Below are positions 1 through 7,286 of a DNA stretch of 22,168 nucleotides, piece by piece. The translations under genes and the position numbers were made by a program. Every line of letters begins with the position of its first letter. The first letter of the stretch is position 1. The notes beneath the pieces were generated by a model. That model had not been told where the DNA came from, searched no databases, and saw nothing but the letters and a program-made list of their open reading frames with translations. The stretch comes from DASVTR01 sp033855775 (GTDB lineage Bacteria; Acidobacteriota; Blastocatellia; Pyrinomonadales; Pyrinomonadaceae): positions 1-22,168 of the forward strand of contig JAWVFT010000011.1 in NCBI GenBank assembly GCA_033855775.1, given 5' to 3'.

Positions 1-38
1 CGCCCTTGCCAGCCGCTTCCTCAGCCGCGCTCAAGTAG

Positions 39-542
39 CCGCCGAGCGCCAGCCCCGCGCCCGCCTGTGTCGGCACAAGCGTCAAGCCCTCGCGCTTCTT
101 CTCCGCTTCGAGCGGAACGCCGCGCGAAGTCGCGTTCACGCCTGACGAGACGGGCGGGAGCGTCTGGCGCGCATCGTTTGCGATAGACGCGCCGGGGCCG
201 TACGCGCTCGAAGCGGACTATGACGCGGGCGGCAAGAGCGGCAGCGCCTCGAAGAGCTTCGTCGTCATCGCTGGTCTGGTTTCCGGGCCGGACGCCGCGC
301 GCGACACGCTCAGTCGCGCCGCCCGCGAAACCGGCGGCGCCCTCTTCCCAGGCGATGACACAGCCGCCCTCGTCGAACGCATCGCAGCCCTCCCGCGCAA
401 CCGCGCGCCCACGCGCCGCACATGGGAACTCCGCGCATGGTGGCCGCTCGCCTTCATCATCCCACTCCTGCTCTCCGCCGCTTGGCTCATCGAAAGGCTC
501 AAAACAGATGACGCCAGCGGCGGAACCAACGACGACGCCTGA
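39..542 (+). CDS. C-terminal fragment of a membrane-anchored BatA/VWA-type protein (5' end missing or disrupted)
   Basis: The frame ending in TGA at 540-542 has GC-rich third positions. It reads as an extracytoplasmic beta-rich segment (FTPDETGGSVWRASF, then APGPYALEADY), a short helix with the words ARETGGALFP and DDTAALVERI, and one membrane span at about nt 438-494 (WWPLAFIIPLLLSAAWLI) with a short acidic tail. This order (Ig-like domain, 'TGG..FP..D...L...I', Trp-rich final TM helix) is the usual C-terminus of BatA/VWA or glutamine-amidotransferase-like membrane proteins; that is family knowledge, and the assignment is tentative. No ATG, GTG or TTG occurs in this frame after the in-frame TAG at 36-38, so the coding sequence should come from upstream. 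That means a frameshift, a sequencing error or a decayed gene. The domain that would name the protein lies outside the window. Confidence 0.5.
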   Translation, partial: PPSASPAPACVGTSVKPSRFFSASSGTPREVAFTPDETGGSVWRASFAIDAPGPYALEADYDAGGKSGSASKSFVVIAGLVSGPDAARDTLSRAARETGGALFPGDDTAALVERIAALPRNRAPTRRTWELRAWWPLAFIIPLLLSAAWLIERLKTDDASGGTNDDA

Positions 543-664
543 AAAACCTCTAAACTTCGCATTTCGCGCCATTTGCCGCAGCGACCAGCGCGTCCGCCCG
601 CCTGAGCCTCGCCCCCGCTTTTTTTCGGCATCGCGGCGGCGGGTTCCTGCGTCTAAGGCTTGTG

Positions 665-1996
665 ATGAAGAAACAGGGCAGGGTCACAAGCTATTTTTGT
701 CTGGCGATTATCGGTTCTTTGCTCGTCGCGGGGTGCGGGAATCAGGGCGCGGCGCGGCGGAGCGTGGCTCCGGCGACCGCGCTGCCGCCGCCTGTTGCGC
801 GCGCGTTGCCGCCGCTGCCGCAGCGCCCGCTGTCGCCCAAGTTGCAGGCGTTGCGCGAGCGCGCGATGCATGTCGCAGCGGGCTTGCGCGAGTTGAGTTG
901 GAAGGGCGAAGTCGGTATGTCTGAGTTGTCCGGTTGGGAATACGGGACGCGCGCGAGCGAGATGGCGCAGGCTCTCGGCGGTGAAGAGTTGCGCGGCCTG
1001 AGCCGCCTCTCGGCGGCGGGCGGCATGTTGCCCGAAGGCACGGACCTTGGGCTGCTGGCCGCGCAGTTCACAGCCATCTCCGCGGGCGCGACCTACTCGC
1101 CGCTCGACAAACAAGTCCTGCTCGTTGACAAGTTCAAGGACGATTCATTGCTGACGCACGAATTTGTCCACGCCCTGCAAGACCAGCACTTCGACTTGAT
1201 GAAACTGCTCCTCGGGTCGCCCTATAACTTCGACCGCTCGGAAGCTCTCTTCGCCGTCATCGAAGGCGACGCGATGAACGTGCAACGCCGCTCGGAAGAG
1301 GGCGACGCCTACGCGCGCAAGCCGCTCGAAGAGATTCTGCGGCAGGAGGACGAACGCTTCGCGGGCTATCGCGCGCAGATGAACGCTCTCTTCCCGCGTC
1401 TGCTGACGGAGACTTTCATCTTTCGTTACAGGGACGGCGCGCGCTTCGTCGAAGCCGTGCGGCGCAGTCGCGGCGAGCGCGGAGTGGACGAGTTGTTCAC
1501 ACGCCCGCCCGCTTCCAGCGAACAGATTTTGCATCCTGAGAAGTACGCGCAGAACGAACTGCCGCGCGCGATAGAGTTGGACGAAAGCGCCTTCACGACG
1601 AGCGGCTGGCAGAGCATCGCTTCAACGCCGCTCGGCGAAATAGGGATGCGCGGGTTGCTGCTCGAAGGCGTCGCCGTCAAAGATGCCCTGCGCGCGGCGG
1701 CGGGTTGGGCTGGCGACCGCGCCTACCTCTTTGAACGCGAAGGTGGCACGCCGCTCTTCGTCTGGAAAACGAGTTGGGACAAGCCCACGGACGCAGACGA
1801 ATTTTTCAACGCCTACAACGCCCTTCAGCGCAAGTTGAGCGGCGCGCAGGCGTTTGAGAAACTATCCGCAGACGAAATGCTCTGGCGCAAAGCCGGTCGC
1901 GTCACCCTGCTGCAACGCGACGGCGACAACGTTGTCGTCATTCGCGGAGCCGAGCAGGACGTGAACACAGCCCTCGCCCTCGCCACGAAAAAGTAG
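665..1996 (+). CDS. Lipoprotein with HExxH zinc-metallopeptidase-like domain
   Basis: This is a 443-residue protein. The ATG at 665 is preferred over the GTG at 662 because an AAGG Shine-Dalgarno core at 655-658 sits 6 nt upstream. Residues 1-24 form a lipoprotein signal (hydrophobic stretch, then LLVAGC, acylated Cys24), followed by a Pro/Ala-rich linker to about residue 58. LLTHEFVHALQDQ (residues 162-174) carries the zinc-binding motif with His165, Glu166 and His169. Downstream, ALFAVIEGDAMNV (195-206) offers Glu200 as a plausible third ligand. The pair 'HE.VHALQDQ.FD' plus 'EGDA' resembles the Hvo_1808-type surface proteins of haloarchaea and related bacterial proteins of unknown function; I recognise this from memory only. 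The C-terminal half (about 290-443) has no motif I know. It is probably anchored in the outer or cytoplasmic membrane facing out. The gene is monocistronic on this strand and converges with the alpha/beta hydrolase gene. Confidence 0.8.
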   Translation: MKKQGRVTSYFCLAIIGSLLVAGCGNQGAARRSVAPATALPPPVARALPPLPQRPLSPKLQALRERAMHVAAGLRELSWKGEVGMSELSGWEYGTRASEMAQALGGEELRGLSRLSAAGGMLPEGTDLGLLAAQFTAISAGATYSPLDKQVLLVDKFKDDSLLTHEFVHALQDQHFDLMKLLLGSPYNFDRSEALFAVIEGDAMNVQRRSEEGDAYARKPLEEILRQEDERFAGYRAQMNALFPRLLTETFIFRYRDGARFVEAVRRSRGERGVDELFTRPPASSEQILHPEKYAQNELPRAIELDESAFTTSGWQSIASTPLGEIGMRGLLLEGVAVKDALRAAAGWAGDRAYLFEREGGTPLFVWKTSWDKPTDADEFFNAYNALQRKLSGAQAFEKLSADEMLWRKAGRVTLLQRDGDNVVVIRGAEQDVNTALALATKK

Positions 1997-2036
1997 CGAC
2001 GAATCAAGCAACGGTCGGAGCTTAGCTGTCAGGCAT

Positions 2037-2068
2037 CGGTCAGAGCCATGACATTCAAGCTCTGACCG
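2037..2068. terminator. Hairpin between convergent genes, candidate bidirectional terminator
   Basis: A perfect 10-bp inverted repeat, CGGTCAGAGC (2037-2046) and GCTCTGACCG (2059-2068), encloses a 12-nt loop. It lies between the stop of the plus-strand lipoprotein gene (1996) and the stop of the minus-strand hydrolase gene (2091). A second, diverged copy of the left arm at 2010-2023 (AACGGTCGGAGCTT) can also pair, 13 of 14, with 2057-2070, so two alternative hairpins compete for the same right arm. The U tract is poor (GACTTTTAAT on the plus strand), so terminator function is inferred mainly from position. Confidence 0.55.
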
Positions 2069-2090
2069 TTGACTTTTAATCTCTCCAACT

Positions 2091-3929
2091 TCAACGCCGC
2101 TTGCCCGCGCCGCCTCTGCTCGTTCTTCCCGCTCCGGCCTTCGCTCCCGCCTTGAGCTTTTGTTGGAGCCAGTCTGTCAAAACGTTTAAGACTTCATCGG
2201 GGACGGCGTTCGTCGAGAGCGTCGCATACTCGCCCTCTTCGCCGCTCCTGGCCGGGAGGAAGAGGTGATTGAGATTCGGAAAGACGCGGACGGTGACATC
2301 CTTGTTGCCCGCGTCGCGCGCAGCCTTGGCGAGCATGGCCGCCTGCTCGGCTGTGACCTGATGGTCGAGCGCGCCCTGTAGAATCAGAATCGGCTGGCGC
2401 ACCTTGCGTATCGTCGGCAGCGGCTCGTAAGCGAGGAAGGCGCGCGTCCAGTCTCGATTGAGGATTTGAATTATCGGCTGGTACTTCGTGACATCGCCCT
2501 TCTCTGCGATGGCCCGCAGGGAAGCGCGATTCTCCGCGCGCTTCTTCGCGCGCTCTTCCTCCGTCATCTTCGGGTCGCTGGCGTAAAGCAAGTCCAGTTG
2601 GTAGAGCAGCACTACGTCGCCGCGTTGGGCCGTCCCGGCGAGAAGGACGATGGCTGCGAGGCGCGGGTCTGCGGCGGCGACGAGCGGAGCGATAACGCCG
2701 CCTTCGCTGTGACCTATGACGGCGATGCGCGCCGGGTCAATCTCGCGGCGCGTGCGCAGATAAGCGACTTGCGCTCGCACGTCGTCGGCGAAGTCGAAGG
2801 TCGTCGCGTTGTCGAGCGTGTCCAGCCCCGTCGAAGAGCCGACGCCTCTGTCGTCAACGCGCAGCACGGCGATGCCGCTGCTCGCCAGCCGCTCGGCCAT
2901 CTGGCGAAACGGCCTGTAGTTTTCCAAACCCGGCAAAGGCATATTCTCGTCGCGCGTCTCCTGCCCTGAGCCTGTGCTGGTGACGACCGCCGGGAACGGG
3001 CCTGCGCCGCTCTTGGGCAACAGCAGCGTCCCGGCCAGCTTGTAACCTTTAAGCTCGATGGTCACTTCCGACGCCGTGTAAGGCGCATCGGGCGGCGCGC
3101 TGTAATCCGGCATCCCGGCCTTCATGTTGGAAGCGAGCGCAGCCATCAAAGGCGCCGCAAACGATGCGTACTCTTCGCGGATGGCGATGAAGTTTTGCGC
3201 CGGGACGGCGAAGGCCGCGAGGCGTCCCTGCCGGTCAGCCCAGATGATGAGGTTGGGAACGCTAGCCATTTCGAGCGAGTAGCGGTCGAACGCCGTCGGC
3301 TTGACGGCAGCCGCGACCGTCGCTCCTTCGGCCAACACTTCATCGCGCGCCGTGCGCTGCATCGTCACTTCGTAGTTGGGAAAGACTGTGAGCTTCTGCG
3401 CCCCGCCGCGCGCCGTGTCGTAGCGCGCCCCGACGAACTGGTATAGATACGTGACGTTGGGAACGATGAAGGACGGGCTCTTCACGTAAGCGGCTTCGCT
3501 TGTGACGCCTTTGTCAACAATCGTCGCCTTGTCGTTCGTCACCGTCACAGTCTGGTCCAGAGAGTTCGCGCCGAGCATGCCCTTGAGCGTGAATCTTGAG
3601 GGCGTCGCTTCCTTGTCCATCTCAATGGTCGTGTTGATGTCAATGACCAGTCCGGGCAACTTCATCTCGGTGTGGCCGCTGGCCGCGTAGCCGCCGTTTC
3701 GACACTCAATCTCAAACGTTTCGCTGCCGAGCGATTGCTGGCCGAGCAGAAACTTGAAGCTGCTCTTGCCGCAGACGGCTGGCGAGAGCATCAAGGCTGC
3801 GGGCGGCAAGGCGGCTTGCGCGCGGCTCGCCTCTTTGGCCACTGGCTGCGGCGTCGCGTCCGGTTGCTGCGCGCGAAGCTCCGACGGCGCGAGCAAGACG
3901 ATGAAGCAAAGGATGATGAGAAATTTCAA
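2091..3929 (-). CDS. Secreted alpha/beta hydrolase (S9/BAAT-like serine esterase or peptidase)
   Basis: The start is read as TTG at 3927-3929, since AAAGGAG (minus strand, 3937-3943) lies 7 nt upstream and translation then opens with a clean signal peptide (MKFLIILCFIVLLAPSELRA, residues 1-20). This gives 612 residues; a longer open frame to 4067 would bury the signal. Residues about 50-270 form an N-terminal beta-rich domain I do not recognise. Residues about 285-600 are an alpha/beta hydrolase. They contain VDDRGVGSS (358-366), the nucleophile elbow GHSEG with Ser408, a likely acid at Asp522 (QGALDHQV) and His555 (NLNHLF). The family includes periplasmic dienelactone-hydrolase-like esterases and acylaminoacyl-peptidase-like enzymes; the substrate cannot be read from sequence. 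The C-terminus is basic and Gly/Ala-rich (KAGAKAGAGRTSRGGAGKRR). It is the last gene of the minus-strand block. Confidence 0.85.
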   Translation of the reverse strand: MKFLIILCFIVLLAPSELRAQQPDATPQPVAKEASRAQAALPPAALMLSPAVCGKSSFKFLLGQQSLGSETFEIECRNGGYAASGHTEMKLPGLVIDINTTIEMDKEATPSRFTLKGMLGANSLDQTVTVTNDKATIVDKGVTSEAAYVKSPSFIVPNVTYLYQFVGARYDTARGGAQKLTVFPNYEVTMQRTARDEVLAEGATVAAAVKPTAFDRYSLEMASVPNLIIWADRQGRLAAFAVPAQNFIAIREEYASFAAPLMAALASNMKAGMPDYSAPPDAPYTASEVTIELKGYKLAGTLLLPKSGAGPFPAVVTSTGSGQETRDENMPLPGLENYRPFRQMAERLASSGIAVLRVDDRGVGSSTGLDTLDNATTFDFADDVRAQVAYLRTRREIDPARIAVIGHSEGGVIAPLVAAADPRLAAIVLLAGTAQRGDVVLLYQLDLLYASDPKMTEEERAKKRAENRASLRAIAEKGDVTKYQPIIQILNRDWTRAFLAYEPLPTIRKVRQPILILQGALDHQVTAEQAAMLAKAARDAGNKDVTVRVFPNLNHLFLPARSGEEGEYATLSTNAVPDEVLNVLTDWLQQKLKAGAKAGAGRTSRGGAGKRR

Positions 3930-3936
3930 GGGGCTG

Positions 3937-3943
3937 CTCCTTT
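3937..3943 (-). promoter_or_regulatory. Shine-Dalgarno site fixing a TTG start for the alpha/beta hydrolase
   Basis: AAAGGAG on the minus strand stands 7 nt before TTG (3929), and the TTG opens directly into a signal peptide. The in-frame ATG at 4067 has no such site and would add 46 residues of basic, repeat-derived sequence. Confidence 0.7.
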
Positions 3944-3974
3944 GAAGAAAGAAAGGCTCAACGGAAGTCGAACC

Positions 3975-4031
3975 GCGCGATGAAAGATGAACTGCGCGAT
4001 GAAAGCCGCGTCGCATGATGAAAGCTGCGTC
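3975..4031. repeat. Three tandem imperfect 19-bp repeats upstream of the hydrolase gene
   Basis: GCGCGATGAAAG occurs at 3975-3986 and 3994-4005, with a variant GCATGATGAAAG at 4013-4024. The spacing is exactly 19 bp, and the last two units also share GCYGCGTC. The array lies between the FAD oxidoreductase stop (4092) and the hydrolase start (3929), in the probable untranslated leader of the hydrolase. Confidence 0.6.
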
Positions 4032-4091
4032 GCGCCATAGTCTAAACGAAGGCTGACTTGATTGCACACGCTATCTCTTCGAGCGCGCCGT

Positions 4092-5597
4092 CTATCTCTT
4101 GATGGTCGGGGCTAACTCGTTGGCGACGATGAGGGCCGAGTGGGAGACGGCGGCGATGCCCTGGCCGGGAAAAACCGTGTCGCCGACGAGGAAGAGATTG
4201 GGCAGCGGAGTGCGATGCGTCAGAGCCTTTGAGCCGAACACGTCGAGCGATTGGCCGACGCCTCCGACCATGCCGAGCTTGCGCCGCGTCGTCTCGTAGT
4301 AGCCGCGCGGCGTCGCCGTTTCGATGACTTCTATCCGGTCGCCTAGTTCCGGCATGGCCGCATGGAGTTGTCGCCAGCAACGTTCGAGCGTCTGCTGGTC
4401 TTGAGCTTCATGCTCGGCTTCGTCTTCGTGAAAGGTGAACCACTGCTCGGCCTCTGTGAAGGTCGAGACGGTGACGGCGCGACTGCCCGCGGGGGCGCGC
4501 GTGTCCCAAAGGGGCGCGGCGGCGAACATGAACTGCGCCGCTTCGGGTTGAAACGTTTGTCCCTCCTGCCAGTCTGTCAGGGCGAGCAGGTGATTGGCCG
4601 GAAGCTCTTTGACCGCCGCTTCGTCAAGCGCAAGATATAGCAGGTACGCGCCCCAACCGCGCAAGCCCTTGAGGCGACGGCGTATCTCTTCGGGCGCGCG
4701 ATTCAGGCCGACGAGCTTGCCGTACGTGTCCCAGACGGTGAGGTTGCTGACGATGGCGCGCGTCGCTTCAACGCGCTCTCCGTTCAAGAGGTCAACGCCC
4801 GTGGCGCGTCCGCTTGCGTCATAAGCGAGCCGCAGGACGGGCGCGTTGAGACGCACAGTGCCGCCGCTCTTTTTAATCGCCACGACGAGCGCGCCCGCGA
4901 GCGTCGAAGCTCCGCCGCGAATTTCGTGCAGGCCACCACGGCGCGGCAACATCAAAGCGACGCAGGCATAGAGATAAGCGCACTCGTCGCTCGCGCGCTG
5001 CGCGAAGATTTGGAGTTGGACATCAATGAAGCGACGAAAGCGCGGCGAGGTCTGCGTTAGATGCTCAGCCGTGGTCTGTTCGGCAGCGGCGTAGATGCGC
5101 GACATGAGGCGCGCTTCGGGAGCGGTGGCGCGCAGGCGACGCAGGCGGCTGGCGGTGATTAAGTCAGGCACGCGCGCGGCGGCGCGCTCGATGGCCGCCG
5201 CGATGGGCGCAATCTCGCGGTAGAAATTGACGCACGCCTCCGCGCACTCTGGAAAAGCCGCGCGCAGGTTGCGCTCAAACTCTTCGTCGTCTTCAACGAT
5301 TGCCACGTCCGTCTTGTCAGGCAGGCGAACGACGTAGGCGGGCGCGACGTGATGGACTTCGGGAGCCGCGACGGGCAGTTCGGCAAAGATGCGTTCGTGG
5401 ATTTCGCCCGGTTGCCATCCGGCGTAGAGCGACGCGGTGGCTTCAAACGTGTAGCCGAGTTTCTCGAAAGTCGCGGCGCAACCGCCCGCCTGCGTCTCTC
5501 TTTCCAGGAGGCAGACATTGACGCCGCGCGCGGCCAGCAGCGAGGCGACAGTCAGCCCGCCGAACCCGCCGCCGACGACTACGACCTCGTATGCCAT
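4092..5597 (-). CDS. CrtI/CrtISO-like FAD-dependent oxidoreductase
   Basis: This 501-residue protein starts at ATG 5597. The N-terminal dinucleotide-binding fold is clear: EVVVVGGGFGGLTVASLLAA (GGGFGG at 9-14), followed by the Glu of LLERE and AGGCAATFEKLGYTFEATA. The C-terminal FAD-closing segment reads NLFLVGDTVFPGQGIAAVSHSALI (about 466-490). This pairing is typical of phytoene desaturases, carotenoid isomerases (CrtISO/CrtH) and their relatives acting on other polyenes or retinoids. No other carotenoid gene is near, so the substrate is open and I give no symbol. The start lies 4 nt after the stop of the CPBP protease gene (5602), so the two are probably translated from one message. There is no strong Shine-Dalgarno sequence before the ATG, which fits coupling. 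Confidence 0.85.
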   Translation of the reverse strand: MAYEVVVVGGGFGGLTVASLLAARGVNVCLLERETQAGGCAATFEKLGYTFEATASLYAGWQPGEIHERIFAELPVAAPEVHHVAPAYVVRLPDKTDVAIVEDDEEFERNLRAAFPECAEACVNFYREIAPIAAAIERAAARVPDLITASRLRRLRATAPEARLMSRIYAAAEQTTAEHLTQTSPRFRRFIDVQLQIFAQRASDECAYLYACVALMLPRRGGLHEIRGGASTLAGALVVAIKKSGGTVRLNAPVLRLAYDASGRATGVDLLNGERVEATRAIVSNLTVWDTYGKLVGLNRAPEEIRRRLKGLRGWGAYLLYLALDEAAVKELPANHLLALTDWQEGQTFQPEAAQFMFAAAPLWDTRAPAGSRAVTVSTFTEAEQWFTFHEDEAEHEAQDQQTLERCWRQLHAAMPELGDRIEVIETATPRGYYETTRRKLGMVGGVGQSLDVFGSKALTHRTPLPNLFLVGDTVFPGQGIAAVSHSALIVANELAPTIKR

Positions 5598-5601
5598 CGC
5601 T

Positions 5602-6516
5602 TCACATCAACCCGTGGAGCGAGCGCGCCAGATAGACAATCGCCCCGGCCTTCTGCTCGTCGTTCGTGATGGAGTGAGGCAGATATGGTTCGAGCACAAT
5701 GATAAGAGATTGGATTCCGTTGAAGACCAGATGCACTATGAAGCAGGGCAGCAGTCGTCCCGTGTAGGCGCGCACTAAGGTGAGCGCAAGGCTGAGAACG
5801 CCAATCGTGGCGATGACCCCGGCGTTGGGCCAGTACTGCGGGACGTGGACAATCGTGAAGAGCAGCAGCACGCCGACAATCGCCCATTGCATCCCGATTT
5901 TTTTGCGCAACGCGGAATAGAGCACGCCGCGATAGACTACCTCTTCGACGAGCGGCGCGGTGAAGAAAGCAAGGAAGGCGACGGTGTAGCTGGCCGCGCG
6001 CGAACTGGCGACAATCTCTTCGAGCGCCGTCTTCTGCTGGCCGCCAATCATCGTCATCGCTATCGCCAGCAGGAAGAGAGCGACCGCCAGCCCGACGCTC
6101 GTCCAGAATCCGACGTTCTTGCTCCAGGACCAACCGAGCGATCTCCAGAAGGGACGTTTGCCGAAACGCGTCACCACCGCCCATGCCAGACCGAGCGTCA
6201 ACAGATGCGCCGGCAAGGCCGAAAGGATTTGCAGCAGGACGGCTGTCTTGTCGGTTTTTAAGAACTGCGCAAGCTCTTCATTGGAACTGCCCTTGAAGTA
6301 GCGGAAGACGTAGGGCAGCGTCAGCAGCAAGCTCAGGACGACCAGCAACACAACGCTTCCCACCCACGTCAACACTCCCGCCCACACGCCCCACGGCGGA
6401 TTGTTCGGGTCAATGCCTGACGATGATGCGGGCGGAGCCTCCGCCGTCTGCGCGACGTTCGCGTAGCTGTCTGCCGGAAGCGGCGTGCGGTCGGTCTGGT
6501 CGTTTATTCTGTCCAC
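5602..6516 (-). CDS. CPBP-family (CAAX/Abi) intramembrane glutamic endopeptidase
   Basis: This 304-residue polytopic membrane protein starts at GTG 6516, the only start that includes the first helix. All three hallmark CPBP motifs are present: EEVVYRG (EExxxR, residues 191-196), FTIVH (FxxxH, 220-224) and HLVFN (HxxxN, 262-266). Hydrophobic helices lie at about 46-70, 94-115, 138-158, 176-190, 208-223, 232-248 and 255-275. A Pro/Ala-rich cytoplasmic N-terminus of about 40 residues precedes them. The family includes prenyl-protein processing enzymes and bacterial membrane proteases linked to bacteriocin immunity; the target here is unknown. The upstream junction with the NUDIX gene carries an inverted heptamer array, and no Shine-Dalgarno sequence precedes the GTG. 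Confidence 0.9.
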   Translation of the reverse strand: MDRINDQTDRTPLPADSYANVAQTAEAPPASSSGIDPNNPPWGVWAGVLTWVGSVVLLVVLSLLLTLPYVFRYFKGSSNEELAQFLKTDKTAVLLQILSALPAHLLTLGLAWAVVTRFGKRPFWRSLGWSWSKNVGFWTSVGLAVALFLLAIAMTMIGGQQKTALEEIVASSRAASYTVAFLAFFTAPLVEEVVYRGVLYSALRKKIGMQWAIVGVLLLFTIVHVPQYWPNAGVIATIGVLSLALTLVRAYTGRLLPCFIVHLVFNGIQSLIIVLEPYLPHSITNDEQKAGAIVYLARSLHGLM

Positions 6517-6545
6517 GATGCACAGGAGTGTAAGAGAGAGTTCAT

Positions 6546-6638
6546 TCCAAAGTCCAATGTTCGAAGTCCAAAGTCCAAAGTCTAATGTCCAAAGTCCAAG
6601 GTCAAGAGCCGAGCGTTCTGACTTTAGACTTTGGACTT
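6546..6638. repeat. Heptamer array A (TCCAAAG type) with inverted arm, nudix/cpbp junction
   Basis: Nine consecutive 7-bp units in strict phase run from 6546 to 6608: TCCAAAG, TCCAATG, TTCGAAG, TCCAAAG, TCCAAAG, TCTAATG, TCCAAAG, TCCAAGG, TCAAGAG. An inverted arm follows at 6622-6638 (CTTTAGACTTTGGACTT). It can pair with 6571-6587 at 16 of 17 positions across a 34-nt loop. The arm ends 1 nt short of the NUDIX stop codon (6640-6642). Transcribed with the operon, it would form a long mRNA hairpin before the CPBP start. Confidence 0.8.
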
Positions 6639-6639
6639 A

Positions 6640-7221
6640 TTATTCGAGCGTCGTGTCAATCGTATGGCTGCTCTTGAGGTCCAGATGTTCGGCGGCGAGC
6701 ATGATGCCGATGATGGTCTTGGCGTCCTCAATCTCGCCGCTGGCAATCATCTCAAGGGCGCGCGGAAAAGTGACGCGCACGATTTCCACCACTTCGTCGT
6801 CTTCGAGCTTCTGCTCTGTCTCGGTCAACTCCGTGGCGAGATAGACCCACAGCTTCTCTTCGCAGAAGCCGGGAGTCGTGAAGAACTCCGTCAGCTTTTC
6901 AAGGCTCGCGGCGCGCACTCCAATCTCTTCTTCCAACTCGCGCGCAGCGCATTCTTCAGGACGCTCCGGCGCTTCCAAACGCCCCGCCGGAAGCTCCAAC
7001 ACAAAGCGCAGCGTCGGGTGGCGATACTGCCTGACGAGCGCGATGGTCTGGTCGTCGAAGACGGCGACCACGCTCGCCCCGCCCGGATGATGAACGACTT
7101 CGCGTTGATACGTGTGCTCGCCTTCGCGGACGGTGTAAAGCGAAACGTCAATAATCCGCCCGTGATAAATCTCTTCCGTCGCCAGCGTCTCCGGCGCGTT
7201 TGCTGTTTCGTGTGGTGCCAT
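6640..7221 (-). CDS. NUDIX hydrolase, ADP-ribose pyrophosphatase type
   Basis: This is a 193-residue protein from ATG 7221 (MAPHETANAPETLATEEIYHG). A GTG at 7290 would overlap the folC stop and add 23 atypical residues; a GGCGGA about 10 nt upstream of 7221 gives mild support to the shorter form. The full NUDIX box is present at residues 80-102 (G80, E86, then RELEEEIGV), matching GX5EX7REUXEEXGU. The preceding HHPGGASVVAV and LPAGRLEAPE, and the N-terminal EEIYHGRIIDV, are characteristic of ADP-ribose pyrophosphatases (NudF/YqkG-like). These hydrolyse ADP-ribose to AMP and ribose 5-phosphate in the cytosol. Exact substrate preference is inference. It follows folC by 65 nt. Confidence 0.9.
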   Translation of the reverse strand: MAPHETANAPETLATEEIYHGRIIDVSLYTVREGEHTYQREVVHHPGGASVVAVFDDQTIALVRQYRHPTLRFVLELPAGRLEAPERPEECAARELEEEIGVRAASLEKLTEFFTTPGFCEEKLWVYLATELTETEQKLEDDEVVEIVRVTFPRALEMIASGEIEDAKTIIGIMLAAEHLDLKSSHTIDTTLE

Positions 7222-7286
7222 CGGATAAGTTTCCGCCTTGCAGTTTAGAGTCTGAGATGAATTGCGACAACCCGCGAACGCGCGTT

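Noticed and set aside
21..572. 183-codon minus-strand frame at the left edge
   Set aside because: It is antisense to the membrane-protein C-terminus, is Arg/Gly/Ala-rich and shows no family motif.
619..625. Run of seven T as a terminator after the first plus-strand gene
   Set aside because: No stable GC-rich stem directly precedes it.
220..924. 234-codon plus-strand frame overlapping the 5' end of the lipoprotein gene
   Set aside because: Its composition is Arg/Ala/Ser-rich; it competes with the better coding frame ending at 542 and with the lipobox protein.
6546..6642. CRISPR-like appearance of the repeated blocks
   Set aside because: Units are 7 bp, contiguous and without unique spacers, and no cas gene is present.
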